Shown here one piece after another: positions 25,293 through 33,729 of a stretch of DNA of 60,825 nt. Source of the stretch: Pseudomonadota bacterium (lineage in GTDB: Bacteria > Pseudomonadota > Gammaproteobacteria > Steroidobacterales > Steroidobacteraceae). The notes below the pieces were generated by a model that was given only the letters and a program-made list of their open reading frames with translations, had not been told where the DNA came from and ran no database searches. The stretch is taken from positions 1 through 60,825 of the forward strand of contig JAEYXD010000031.1 in assembly GCA_023428645.1 (NCBI GenBank). The letters are read 5' to 3'. The position numbers and the translations under genes are program-made. How positions within the stretch are numbered: position 1 is the stretch's first letter; each line of letters starts with the position of its first letter.

Positions 25293-25913
25293 ATGGCCCA
25301 ATTTCCAAATATCACCTTCCTCCTCAGCGCCTGGCAGCCGCGGCAGTTTCCCGCCGATCAGGGCGCGGAGGTTGCCTTTGCCGGGCGATCCAATGCCGGC
25401 AAGTCGAGCGCGCTCAATGCCATCGTCGGGCGCAAGGACATCGCCAGGACGAGCAAGACGCCGGGGCGGACCCAGCTGATCAACTTTTTCGCGCTCGACG
25501 CCTCCCGGCGGCTGGCGGATCTGCCGGGGTACGGTTACGCGAAGGTGCCCGAGCAGATGAAGCAGCACTGGCGCGAGCTGCTGACGCGCTATGTCGAAGC
25601 TCGCGGGTCGCTCGCGGGCCTCGTGATCGTCATGGACGCGCGCCGGCCGCTGACGGATTTCGATCAACAGATGCTGGCGTGGACCCAGGCGAACGGCCTG
25701 CCGACACACTTGCTGCTGACGAAAGCGGACAAGCTGAGCCGCAGCGAGGCGACCATGACACTGCGCAAAGTGCGCGCGGCGGTCGGTGAGACGGTCACGG
25801 CGCAATTGTTTTCGGCGGTCGACAAGACCGGTGTCGACGAGGCACGCCGCGCGGTATTGCAGATGATGGACGCCGGCGGTCGGGGAGGCGGAGAAGACGT
25901 CGAGGCTGAATAA
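25293..25913 (+). CDS. engB: ribosome-biogenesis GTPase EngB/YsxC
   Basis: 206 residues, the normal EngB length. G1 is FAGRSNAGKSSALNA, the switch region is KTPGRTQLINFF, G3 is DLPGYGYAKVPEQMK, G4 is TKADK and G5 is SAVDKTG. EngB acts in assembly of the large ribosomal subunit. ATG 25293 (AQFPNITFLLSA) is the usual family start; upstream in-frame starts at 25218 and 25266 would add non-conserved residues. Its 3' end meets the terminator of the small RNA and polA-side genes coming from the other strand. Confidence 0.95.
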   Translation: MAQFPNITFLLSAWQPRQFPADQGAEVAFAGRSNAGKSSALNAIVGRKDIARTSKTPGRTQLINFFALDASRRLADLPGYGYAKVPEQMKQHWRELLTRYVEARGSLAGLVIVMDARRPLTDFDQQMLAWTQANGLPTHLLLTKADKLSRSEATMTLRKVRAAVGETVTAQLFSAVDKTGVDEARRAVLQMMDAGGRGGGEDVEAE

Positions 25914-25948
25914 AAAGAACCCCGATGACTCACGGGGAGTCATCGGGG
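25909..25948 (-). terminator. intrinsic terminator of the candidate small RNA
   Basis: A 12-bp perfect stem (25920-25931 with 25937-25948, CCCCGATGACTC) with a 5-base loop is followed on the reverse strand by TTCTTTTTATT. It starts only a few bases past the engB stop codon, so it may also end engB transcription from the other side. Confidence 0.85.
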
Positions 25949-26075
25949 CAGTGTCACCCGGCATGGGGATGGACCGGGTATCCGTTCACTCAGGGAGGTC
26001 AGTGAACGGGAGCGTCCTGGCCGACGCTCGTAACTAGGACGCCATGCCCGGAGCCAAAGTTCCGCCGCGTTCCAT
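25909..26075 (-). ncRNA. candidate small RNA with C-rich hairpin loops between engB and polA
   Basis: On the reverse strand a compact series of perfect hairpins runs from an AT-rich promoter to an intrinsic terminator. Hairpin 1 is a 7-bp stem (26012-26018 with 26036-26042). Hairpin 2 is a 9-bp stem (25982-25990 with 26001-26009) with loop GACCTCCCTG. Hairpin 3 is a 6-bp stem (25956-25961 with 25974-25979) with loop TCCATCCCCATG. Hairpin 4 is the terminator, loop CCCGT. Unpaired CCUCCC can pair with Shine-Dalgarno sequences, typical of trans-acting RNAs. The locus and direction (same strand as polA, facing engB) match Spot 42 in enterics. ErsA (Pseudomonas) and, as I recall, sX13 (Xanthomonas) sit beside polA too. 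Confidence 0.68.
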
Positions 26076-26081
26076 CCCAAT

Positions 26082-26109
26082 TTTATAAAACAAATGTAAC
26101 GAATTTCAG
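26082..26109 (-). promoter_or_regulatory. sigma-70-type promoter for the candidate small RNA
   Basis: On the reverse strand CTGAAA (26109-26104) and TATAAA (26087-26082) are separated by 16 bp in a distinctly AT-rich patch of a GC-rich genome. This predicts transcription starting near 26075, just ahead of the first hairpin. The patch also lies about 100 bp after the end of the outer-membrane barrel gene. Confidence 0.5.
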
Positions 26110-26204
26110 AGACTTACCTGCAACTTTGCCGCCACGGCTCGAACCCGCGGAAGCCTTGGCCTGAGGGCGATTTGTGGCTGCGAAGCAACGCCCCAAATGC
26201 GCAT

Positions 26205-26741
26205 TTACAGAAACGTATAGGTGAGTCCGAGCGAGAGCATGTTCGCGTCGTCGACGCTGCCGATATCGAAAACCTCGTATTCCGCTCGTAGGCCCAGGCT
26301 GAGCAGCCGGAATTGAACGCCCACGCCGTACGCGAAGTCGGTGCCGTCTTCCTTCACGCGCCGGGCCAGCTGCGGATTGGTCACTTCGGCGTCCCAGGAA
26401 ATGGCGCCGACCTTCGCAAACACATCGACAGGTCCCAGGGGGAGGAAGCCGACGGCGAATCCGGTAAATCCGTCGCCCTCGCTTTTCAATTTGACGCCGG
26501 CGATCGTGTCGTCCGGGCTGCCGAAATTCACGTAGTTGACTTCGACCGCCAGCCAATCGAGCGGCCGAATGCCGGCGATGATCTTGTAGCCGAGGTCGTT
26601 CCCGTCGAAGTTCGCCATCGTCGCGTCGTCGATCTCGATCGCCGCCTGGCCGATGCCCGCGCCGAGATAGATCCCATTGTCCGCGGCCTGCGCTGCCGTG
26701 CTCAACGCGAACAACCCAGCCATCATCACGAGCTTGCTCAT
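26205..26741 (-). CDS. outer-membrane beta-barrel protein (OmpA/OmpW-like small porin fold)
   Basis: 178 residues. A signal peptide (MSKLVMMAGLFALSTAAQA) is followed by alternating strands of an eight-stranded barrel: GIYLGAGIGQAA, YKIIAGIRPLDWLAVEVNYV, GFAVGFLPLGPVDVFAKVGA and so on. The end is LSLGLTYTFL, near the C-terminal aromatic signature of barrels. Function is probably structural or as a small pore. ATG 26741 has a strong GGAGG site, so the longer upstream frame is not coding. It lies between polA and the small RNA on the same strand. Confidence 0.85.
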   Translation of the reverse strand: MSKLVMMAGLFALSTAAQAADNGIYLGAGIGQAAIEIDDATMANFDGNDLGYKIIAGIRPLDWLAVEVNYVNFGSPDDTIAGVKLKSEGDGFTGFAVGFLPLGPVDVFAKVGAISWDAEVTNPQLARRVKEDGTDFAYGVGVQFRLLSLGLRAEYEVFDIGSVDDANMLSLGLTYTFL

Positions 26742-26938
26742 ATCGCCTCCATTGGTTCGAGCGCGCTGACTTGAAGAGTGTGTAGAGCGCTGCCGACGAA
26801 ATGTACGAGTCGGCGCGAAAGGTTCACGCAGTCCGCATGCCCGCTCTCCCTCTCTCACAGATGCAGAGGGTCTGGCTGAGAGCGCGCGGAGCGCGGAGTG
26901 ACTGCCGCATCGGCAAGTGCGCGGCCGGGGTGCCGAAG

Positions 26939-29665
26939 TCAGTGCGCCTCGTCCCAGTTCGCGCCGACGCCGACGTCGACCTTGAGCGGGACGCGCAGCT
27001 CGGCCGCGCGGCACATCAATTCGCGAACTCGCGTCGTCAGCTCGTCGACGGCCTCGCGTCGGACTTCGAATACGAGCTCGTCGTGCACTTGCATGATGAG
27101 TCGCGCCGGGAGCCGCGAATCGATCAGCCAGCGATCGACCGCGATCATCGCGCGCTTGATGATGTCCGCCGCCGTACCTTGCATCGGCGCGTTGATCGCG
27201 GCGCGCTCCGCGCCTTGTCTCAGCGCCGCGTTGCGCGAGCCGATGTCGTTCAAATACAGGCGACGGCCGAACACCGTTTCGACATAGCCCCGGTCACGCG
27301 CTTGCTGGCGCGTCTCGTCCATGTAGCGACGCACGCCCGGATAGCGCTCGAAATACAGATCGACGTACTTCTGCGCTTCGCCGCGCGAAATGCCGAGCCG
27401 TGCGGCCAGACCGAACGCCGACATGCCGTAGATCAAGCCGAAGTTGATTGCCTTCGCCGAGCGGCGCTGATCGGCGGTGACCGCGTCGAGCGGCATGCCG
27501 AAGACTTCCGCGGCCGTCGCCTGATGAATGTCGCGCTCGATGCTGAACGCGTTCATCAATCCTTCGTCGCCGGACAAGTGCGCCATGATGCGCAGCTCGA
27601 TCTGCGAGTAGTCTGCCGCCACGATGCAGGCGCCGTCCGGCGCGACGAACGCCTGCCGAATGCGCCGGCCTTCGGCCGAACGGATCGGAATGTTCTGCAG
27701 ATTCGGATCGGTCGAGGACAGCCGGCCCGTCGCGGCGCCGTCCTGGTGATAGCTCGTGTGGACGCGGCCCGTCTCGCGATTGATCTGCTGCGGCAGCTTG
27801 TCCGTGTACGTCGACTTCAGCTTCGAGAGCTCGCGATAGTCCATGATCATGCGCGGCAGCGCGTATTTCTCGGCGAGCTCTTCGAGCACGTCTTCGGCGG
27901 TCGACGGTTGGCCGGTGGGCGTCTTGCGCAGCACCGGCAGGCCGAGCTTGCCGAACAGCACTTCCTGCAACTGCTTCGGCGACTCGATCGAGAACGGTCC
28001 GCCGCCGGCCGCGTGCGCTTCGGCTTCGATCTGGCGCATGCGCGCGGCCAGCTCGTTGCCTTGCACCCTGAGCAGCTGGCCGTCGATCAGCACGCCCGCT
28101 TGCTCCATGCGCATCAGCACCGGCGCGAGCGGCTGCTCGATCGACTCGTACAGCGATTTCAAGCGCTCGGACCCGGCGAGGTTCGCCCACAGCACGCGAT
28201 GCAGTTGCAGTACGACGTCCGCTTGCTCGCACGCGAAATTCGTCGCGTTGTCGAGCGCGACCTGGCTGAAGGAAATCTGTTTCGCGCCGCGGCCGACGAG
28301 CGATTCCAGCGCGATCGTCTCGATGCCCAGATACTTGCGTGCGACGGCGGGCAGATCGTGGCGCGTCGCGGTGCTGTTCCAGACGAACGATTCGAGCATC
28401 GAATCGAAGTGCACGCCGCGCAGTTCGATGCCGATGCGCCGGAACGCATGCGCGTCGGATTTCCCATCGTGTGTGACCTTCGTCGGCTGCTCGCCCTCGA
28501 GCAGCGGCCTAAGCGCCGCGAACACGTCGTCGCGGGACAGCTGCTGCGGCACCCCCGCGTAGTCGTGCCCGATCGGCACGTAGGCGGCGACCCCCGGCTC
28601 GAGCGCGATCGCAAGGCCGATGATGTCGGCATTCATGTAGTCGTACGAGGAGACGATCGCCTTGACGGCGATCAGCTCTGTGGCACGTGCACGTGCCAGC
28701 CACTCGTCGAGCGCCGCGCGCGTGAGCAGTGCCGTGTACGTGCGCGGCGGCGGTGCCGGAAAGGCGGGCGAGGGCGGCAGCACCGGCCCCGCCGGCATGT
28801 CGCCTGTCTCGCCGCCCGTCAGCGCGCGCAGGAAGGCGCGCAGTTCGAGACGCGTGTAGAGCTCGCGCAATCGTTCCTTGTTCGGCTCGCCGGGCACGAG
28901 CATCTCGGGCGTGAAGTCGAGCTTGAGATTCGTCTCGAGCGTCGCGAGCTTCCGTGACAGCTCCAGATCCGTAAGGCTGGCCCGCAGGCTTTCGCCGACC
29001 TTGCCGGTGATTGCATTCGCATTCGCGATCAGGTTGTCGACCGTGCCGTAGTCCGTCAGCCATTTCGCGGCGGTCTTCGGGCCGACCTTCGGCACGCCCG
29101 GAATGTTGTCCGACGTATCGCCGACGAGCGCGAGGTAATCGATGATCTGCTCGGGGTACACGTCGAACTTGTTCTTCACGCCGGCGCGATCGTAGCGGGA
29201 GCCCGTCATCGTGTTGATCAGCGTGATGCGCTCGTTCACGAGCTGCGACATGTCCTTGTCGCCCGTCGAGATCAGCACGTCCATGTCTTGCGCGGCGGCC
29301 TGGCAGGCGAGCGTGCCGATCACGTCGTCCGCTTCGACGCCATCGACGCGCAGCAGGGGCAGGCCCATGTGCGTAACGCAATCGAGCAGCGGCTGCAGCT
29401 GCGCGCGCAAGTCATCGGGCATCGGCGTGCGCTGCGCCTTGTATTCCTCGAACAGCTCATCGCGGAACGTCCTGCCCGGCGCATCGAACACGATGGCCAT
29501 CAACTGCGGCTGCTCCTCCTTGATGAGCTTCTGAATCATGTTCAGCACGCCGAGCACGGCGCCGGTCGGCTCGCCGCGCGAATTCGTCAGCGGCGGCAGC
29601 GCGTGAAAGGCCCGATACAGATAACCCGACCCGTCGACGAGGACGAGCTTGCGTCGCTCGCTCAT
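26939..29665 (-). CDS. polA: DNA polymerase I with degenerate 3'-5' exonuclease site
   Basis: 908 residues, full length. The 5'-3' exonuclease domain (1-290) keeps its acidic residues (LVDGSGYLYRAFHALPPL, VEADDVIGTLA, STGDKDMSQLV, GDTSDNIPGV). The polymerase domain is intact: ADYSQIELRIMAHLSGDEGL, RRSAKAINFGLIYGMSAFGL and MQVHDELVFEV. In the middle domain, which aligns without gaps to E. coli residues 355-501, the catalytic Asp355/Glu357 are Lys335/Ile337, Tyr497 is Phe477 and Asp501 is Gln481; only Asp424 (Asp404) remains. Proofreading should be absent. It fills gaps and removes primers in replication and repair. lptM lies 3 bp upstream on the same strand. Confidence 0.97.
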   Translation of the reverse strand: MSERRKLVLVDGSGYLYRAFHALPPLTNSRGEPTGAVLGVLNMIQKLIKEEQPQLMAIVFDAPGRTFRDELFEEYKAQRTPMPDDLRAQLQPLLDCVTHMGLPLLRVDGVEADDVIGTLACQAAAQDMDVLISTGDKDMSQLVNERITLINTMTGSRYDRAGVKNKFDVYPEQIIDYLALVGDTSDNIPGVPKVGPKTAAKWLTDYGTVDNLIANANAITGKVGESLRASLTDLELSRKLATLETNLKLDFTPEMLVPGEPNKERLRELYTRLELRAFLRALTGGETGDMPAGPVLPPSPAFPAPPPRTYTALLTRAALDEWLARARATELIAVKAIVSSYDYMNADIIGLAIALEPGVAAYVPIGHDYAGVPQQLSRDDVFAALRPLLEGEQPTKVTHDGKSDAHAFRRIGIELRGVHFDSMLESFVWNSTATRHDLPAVARKYLGIETIALESLVGRGAKQISFSQVALDNATNFACEQADVVLQLHRVLWANLAGSERLKSLYESIEQPLAPVLMRMEQAGVLIDGQLLRVQGNELAARMRQIEAEAHAAGGGPFSIESPKQLQEVLFGKLGLPVLRKTPTGQPSTAEDVLEELAEKYALPRMIMDYRELSKLKSTYTDKLPQQINRETGRVHTSYHQDGAATGRLSSTDPNLQNIPIRSAEGRRIRQAFVAPDGACIVAADYSQIELRIMAHLSGDEGLMNAFSIERDIHQATAAEVFGMPLDAVTADQRRSAKAINFGLIYGMSAFGLAARLGISRGEAQKYVDLYFERYPGVRRYMDETRQQARDRGYVETVFGRRLYLNDIGSRNAALRQGAERAAINAPMQGTAADIIKRAMIAVDRWLIDSRLPARLIMQVHDELVFEVRREAVDELTTRVRELMCRAAELRVPLKVDVGVGANWDEAH

Positions 29666-29668
29666 CGA

Positions 29669-29896
29669 TCAATTCTCGCGAGGCAGGGTGGAAGGGGGCG
29701 GCGTGCCCATGTCGCTCGGCGCGGCGGGCGTCTGCGAGCCGCTGTCGCGGGTGCGATCCTTTTTCTGGCCGGAGGTGCCGCCAGGCGTGGCAGCTTGTTG
29801 GCCCTCTTGCTTGGGCAGATACAACGGACCCTTGAGTCCGCAGCCGGCGAGCGCGCCGGCAGTCAGCAAGATCAATGACAAGGACCGCAGCATCAT
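29669..29896 (-). CDS. lptM: LptM-type small lipoprotein
   Basis: 75 residues. A lipoprotein signal (LSLILLTAGALAGC) and then CGLKGPLYLP right after the lipidated Cys, which is the family signature. A disordered Pro/Ser/Thr-rich tail follows. LptM (formerly YifL) binds the LptD-LptE translocon and helps LptD fold with correct disulfides in the outer membrane. In E. coli it lies next to dapF; here it directly precedes polA with a 3-bp gap, and dsbA lies about 5 kb further along on the same strand. Either of the two first ATG codons may be used. Confidence 0.85.
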   Translation of the reverse strand: MMLRSLSLILLTAGALAGCGLKGPLYLPKQEGQQAATPGGTSGQKKDRTRDSGSQTPAAPSDMGTPPPSTLPREN

Positions 29897-30042
29897 GCGC
29901 GGCAGTATAGAGGAGTTCGGCGTCGAAGCGCCGGTGCGGGATTCCGCCGACAGCGCTCACGAAGCGTCGAGCGCGGGAGAGGGCGCGCACGGCGCACTTC
30001 CAAGAGGCCGCGCTGCGCCGCCTCACCGGCTTCCTGCCGCGG

Positions 30043-30474
30043 TTACTGCGCTACATCCAGGATGTACATCGTGATCCGCGAGATGCAGACCAGCCGGTCC
30101 TGCTCGTCGGTGATCCGAATCTCCCATACATGGCTGCGTCGTCCGAGATGCACGGGACGCGCGGTGCCGATGACATGGCCGCTCGACACCGCGCGAATGT
30201 GATTCGCGTTGATCTCCTGCCCGACGCAGCGCTGCTTCGCGCGATCGATGACGAGCCCCGCGCCAAGGCTGCCGAGCGTTTCCGCGAGCGCGACCGAGGC
30301 GCCGCCGTGAAGAATGCCGAACGGCTGCCTCGTACGATCGTCCACCGGCATGCGGGCGCGGAGGAAATCAGGTCCGATCTCCGTGAACTCGATCCCGATG
30401 TGATTCGGCAGGCAGTCGCCCTGGAAGCGAATCTCGTCGACGGTATAGGGGCGGTGCCAGATGGGTTTCGACAT
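30043..30474 (-). CDS. hotdog-fold acyl-CoA thioesterase (PaaI/MenI-like)
   Basis: 143 residues with a single hotdog domain. The long helix reads PFGILHGGASVALAETLGS, with the HGG motif and the Glu used for catalysis in this family. VGQEINANHIRAVSSGHVIG and HLGRRSHVWEIRI are the later strands. MenI/YdiI-like enzymes hydrolyse DHNA-CoA or other aromatic or aliphatic acyl-CoA esters; the substrate here cannot be decided. It lies 74 bp after argH on the same strand and may be read through from the arginine operon. Confidence 0.85.
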   Translation of the reverse strand: MSKPIWHRPYTVDEIRFQGDCLPNHIGIEFTEIGPDFLRARMPVDDRTRQPFGILHGGASVALAETLGSLGAGLVIDRAKQRCVGQEINANHIRAVSSGHVIGTARPVHLGRRSHVWEIRITDEQDRLVCISRITMYILDVAQ

Positions 30475-30548
30475 GACGCGCGCTCAACCGGATGAGTGAT
30501 GGGAAAACAGGCAGCTCGGCGGTCTCATCCCGATCCGTCGCACCGCCT

Positions 30549-31736
30549 TCACTTGCCCTTGAGTTTCTCGCCGACGCGGCGATACGCCTCGCGAAAGGGA
30601 ATGCCTTCCTTCACGACGAGCTCGTTCGCTTCTGCGGCGGCATGGATCGATGGATCGAGACGAATCCTGTCCGTGCGGAATTTCACGCCCGACAGCGCGA
30701 TCGGCAGGATGCCGAGCGTTTCCAGGCACAGGTCGATACTGCGAAACAGCGGCGCCTTGATCAGCTGCAGATCGCGCTGATAACCCGACGGCAGCTTCGC
30801 CACGATGCCCATGACTTCGAGCAGGCACGCTTGCGCGGTCGCGCTGCGGCCGCGAATCAACTCGAACACGTCGGGGTTGCGCTTCTGCGGCATGATCGAC
30901 GAGCCGGTCGTGAACGCATCCGGCAGCTCGACGAACGAGAATTCCTGCGTGTAGAACAACAGCAGGTCGGACGACAGGCGCGCGACATCCTGCATCGTGA
31001 GCGCAATCTCGAACAACAGCTGCGCTTCCGCCTTGCCGCGCGACAGCTGCACGGCCGTGACCGGCTCCTGCGTCGTCGCGAAACCCAGCAACTTGCGCGT
31101 GTGCTCGCGATCGATCGGCAGATTCGGCGAGCCGTAACCCGCGGCCGACCCGAGCGGGCTGCGTTGCACGCGGCGGTGAACGTGGCGCAACGCCTCGGCG
31201 TCATCGCGCAGCTCCTCCGCGAAACCGCCAGCCCACAGCGCCACCGAGCTCGGCATTGCCTGCTGCATGTGGGTGTAGCCGGGCAGCACGACATCGCCCT
31301 GCCGTCGCGCCAGATCGTCGAGCGCCGCCGCGACGCCGGTCACGCCTTCGCGCAGCTGCTCGACGGCATCTCGCAAATACAAGCGCAAGGCCGTGAGCAC
31401 TTGATCGTTGCGCGATCGACCCAGATGCACGCGCTTGCCGGCATCGCCGATGCGGGCTGTCAGCAAGGTTTCCAGCGCGGTCTGGCCGTCTTCGTGCTCG
31501 AGCGTCACGCGCCACTCGCCGCGCGCGTGCTCGGCCGCGATGTGCGTGAGGCCGTCGCGAATCGCGCTCAAGTCCCCATCCGACAGCAAGCCTTGCGCGT
31601 TGAGCATCTCGGCATGCGCGATCGACGCCCGCACGTCGTACGCGACCAGCCGATTGTCGAGCGCGTGGTCCTCGCCCGCCGTGTAGTGCAGCACGCGTTG
31701 ATCGAGCGGCAGACCCTTGTCCCAAAGTCGACTCAT
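30549..31736 (-). CDS. argH: argininosuccinate lyase
   Basis: 395 residues. It splits argininosuccinate to arginine and fumarate, the last step of arginine synthesis. The fumarase/lyase signature GSSIMPQKRNPD is intact. HLGRSRNDQVLTALRLYLRD, LPGYTHMQQAMPSSVALWAG and SPLGSAAGYGS are also conserved. At 395 residues it is shorter than the common form of about 460, mostly through a shortened C-terminus, but all catalytic segments are present, so I read it as a compact variant, not a broken gene. It starts 10 bp after argB. Confidence 0.95.
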   Translation of the reverse strand: MSRLWDKGLPLDQRVLHYTAGEDHALDNRLVAYDVRASIAHAEMLNAQGLLSDGDLSAIRDGLTHIAAEHARGEWRVTLEHEDGQTALETLLTARIGDAGKRVHLGRSRNDQVLTALRLYLRDAVEQLREGVTGVAAALDDLARRQGDVVLPGYTHMQQAMPSSVALWAGGFAEELRDDAEALRHVHRRVQRSPLGSAAGYGSPNLPIDREHTRKLLGFATTQEPVTAVQLSRGKAEAQLLFEIALTMQDVARLSSDLLLFYTQEFSFVELPDAFTTGSSIMPQKRNPDVFELIRGRSATAQACLLEVMGIVAKLPSGYQRDLQLIKAPLFRSIDLCLETLGILPIALSGVKFRTDRIRLDPSIHAAAEANELVVKEGIPFREAYRRVGEKLKGK

Positions 31737-31746
31737 GTGCGGCGGC

Positions 31747-32670
31747 TCACTTCCCTGCCTGCTGTTCCGCTTGCGTCAGAGCGCTGATGTTCTCGACGAC
31801 GAGCGTGCCGGTGCCTTCGTTCGTGAACACCTCGGCGAGAATGCCGTCCGCCGACTTGTACGAGGTGACGTGCACGCGGCGTACGCCGCCGCGAATCGCG
31901 TCTTCGATCGCCTTGGCTTTCGGCAGCATGCCGTCCTTGAGCGAGCCTTGCGCCTTCAGCTTCTGCAGGCCGGCGAGATCCGTGTACGAAATGATCGAGC
32001 GCGGATCCTCGAGCGATTCGAGAATGCCGGGCGCGCCAGTGCACAGCATGAGCTTTTCGGCCTTGAGCGCCGCACCGATCGCGGCCGCGACCGTGTCCGC
32101 GTTGATGTTCAGCAGCTGGCCGGAGTCGTCCGCCGATACCGGGCTCACGACCGGCATCAGGCCGTCGTCGAGCAGTTGCTGCAGCACCTTCGCATCGATC
32201 AGATCGATATCGCCGACGAAGCCGTAATCGACGACCTGGCCTTCGACGGTCACCGGCGGGCGCTTGTGCGCGCGCACCAGGCCGGCATCGACGCCGCTCA
32301 CGCCGACGGCCGCGATGTCGAGCTCGCGGCAGATGCCGAGGATCTGGGTGTTGACCAGCCCATTCAGCACCATGCTCGTCACTTCGATCGATTTCTCGTC
32401 GGTGACGCGCCGGCCCGCGATGATCTGCGGCTTGATGCCGAGCTTCTCTTGAATCTGCGTCAGCTGCGGTCCGCCGCCATGCACGAGCACGACGCGAATG
32501 CCGACCTGATGCAGGATCGCGACCTGCTCGATCAGTTCGCGGGTCGAGGCCGGATCGCCGAAGACACCGCCGCTCGCCTTGATGACGAACACCTTGCCCT
32601 TGTACATGCGGATGTACGGCGCGGCACTGCGCAGCGCGCTGACGGCAACGGAAGGATCGGTTCGGAGCAC
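31747..32670 (-). CDS. argB: acetylglutamate kinase (or succinylglutamate kinase)
   Basis: 307 residues. It phosphorylates N-acylglutamate, the second step of arginine synthesis. VVLVHGGGPQLTQIQEKLGI, the region ending DEKSIEVTSMVLNGLVN, and LNINADTVAAAIGAALKA are typical, as is KDGMLPKAKAIEDAIRGG. GTG 32670 with GAGG upstream keeps the family N-terminus (SALRSAAPYIRMYKGKVFVI) and avoids overlapping argF'; the longer frame upstream is antisense-like noise. Unlike the Xanthomonas ArgB there is no fused acetyltransferase domain. Whether the acyl group is acetyl or succinyl depends on the pathway variant (see argF'). Confidence 0.93.
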   Translation of the reverse strand: MLRTDPSVAVSALRSAAPYIRMYKGKVFVIKASGGVFGDPASTRELIEQVAILHQVGIRVVLVHGGGPQLTQIQEKLGIKPQIIAGRRVTDEKSIEVTSMVLNGLVNTQILGICRELDIAAVGVSGVDAGLVRAHKRPPVTVEGQVVDYGFVGDIDLIDAKVLQQLLDDGLMPVVSPVSADDSGQLLNINADTVAAAIGAALKAEKLMLCTGAPGILESLEDPRSIISYTDLAGLQKLKAQGSLKDGMLPKAKAIEDAIRGGVRRVHVTSYKSADGILAEVFTNEGTGTLVVENISALTQAEQQAGK

Positions 32671-32723
32671 GGACGTTTTACCTCGTAATGGAGCGGACTG
32701 AATCAAAGGGGCGCGAAGTTTAC

Positions 32724-33722
32724 TCAGCCGCGCAACAAGCGGTACAACACGGCCATCTGCACGACCATGCGATTGAAGGCTTCGCGAATCACGACACTGC
32801 GCGGTCCATCGAGCACTTCGTCCGCGACGGCGACGTTGCGGCGTACGGGCAGGCAATGCATGAAGTGACAGCGCGGGTCCGCGTTCTTGAACCAGCTCTC
32901 CTTCACGCACCAGTCACTCGTGTACTCGCGCAGGCGCGCCTCGGCTTCGTTGTCGCCGTAGTGCTGGGGCGAGCCCCATTCCTTCGCGTAGATCACGTGC
33001 GCGCCTTGCAGCGCTTCGTTGCGGTCGCTCGTCTCGTGTACCGATCCGCCCGACGCCTTCGCGGCTTGCCGCGCTTTTTCCATGATCGGCTCGGGCAACG
33101 CGAAGCCGTCGGGCCGCAGCACGACGACCTCCATGCCGCGCTGTGCAGCCATGTGCACGGTCGAGGAGGGCACCGCGAGCGGCAGCGCGCGTGGATGATT
33201 CGCCCACGACAGCACGAACTTGCCGCGCTCGGGCACGCGCAGTTCGTCCATCGTGTGCCAATCGGCCAGCGCCTGGCAGGGATGACTCACGGCGGATTCC
33301 ATGTTCACGAGCGGCTTGTCGCACAGGTCGGCCATCATCTTGAAGCCGGTCTCGGCCAGATCGGCCGCGAGGCTCTTGCCTTCGGCGAACATGCGAATGC
33401 CGATCGCGTCGCAGTACGACGCGAGCACCGGCACCGCTTCGCGCACGTGCTCGGCGGCGGCGCCGTTCATGATCGCGCCGGCGCGCGTTTCCATCTGCCA
33501 CGTGCCCTGTCCGGGCGTGATCACAACGGCCGTGCCGCCCAGGCGCATCATCGCGCTCTGGAACGAGGCAAGCGTGCGCAGCGATGGATTCAGGAACAGC
33601 AAGCCGAGCACCTTGCCGGCCAGCGCCTGCGGTTGCGGCGTCTGCTGTAAACGCGCGGCGAGGCCGAGCAAGTCCTTGATTTGTTCGCGCGGAAAATCGG
33701 CCAGATCGAGAAAACGATTCAT
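32724..33722 (-). CDS. argF': N-acylornithine carbamoyltransferase, probably succinylornithine-type
   Basis: 332 residues. The carbamoyl-phosphate loop is FLNPSLRTLASFQ in place of the STRT of ordinary OTCases. HCLPVRRNV, SWANHPRALPLAVPSS and GTWQMETRAG place it in the AOTCase/SOTCase clade, which carbamoylates N-acylated ornithine. Residue 92 of Xanthomonas AOTCase is Glu, and the matching residue of Bacteroides SOTCase is Pro90; here it is Ala90 in NGAAAEH. Published changes of that Glu to Pro, Ser, Val or Ala were reported to turn AOTCase into SOTCase, so succinylornithine is the likelier substrate. The start is 7 bp after argD. The deacylase that must follow in the pathway is not in this window. 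Confidence 0.9.
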   Translation of the reverse strand: MNRFLDLADFPREQIKDLLGLAARLQQTPQPQALAGKVLGLLFLNPSLRTLASFQSAMMRLGGTAVVITPGQGTWQMETRAGAIMNGAAAEHVREAVPVLASYCDAIGIRMFAEGKSLAADLAETGFKMMADLCDKPLVNMESAVSHPCQALADWHTMDELRVPERGKFVLSWANHPRALPLAVPSSTVHMAAQRGMEVVVLRPDGFALPEPIMEKARQAAKASGGSVHETSDRNEALQGAHVIYAKEWGSPQHYGDNEAEARLREYTSDWCVKESWFKNADPRCHFMHCLPVRRNVAVADEVLDGPRSVVIREAFNRMVVQMAVLYRLLRG

Positions 33723-33729
33723 AGGGCTG

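Noticed and set aside
25949..26075. Plus-strand CsrA/RsmA-sponge RNA, because AGGGAGG lies in a hairpin loop when read forward
   Set aside because: The promoter-like patch and the T-tract terminator both fit the reverse strand; forward reading has neither.
30549..31736. argH as a truncated pseudogene because it is only 395 residues
   Set aside because: All catalytic signatures are present, there is no frameshift, and it is in a tight operon. A compact C-terminus explains the length.
31747..32910. Extended ArgB with an N-terminal domain (387 residues)
   Set aside because: The extra residues overlap argF' and look like shadow sequence. GTG 32670 gives the family length.
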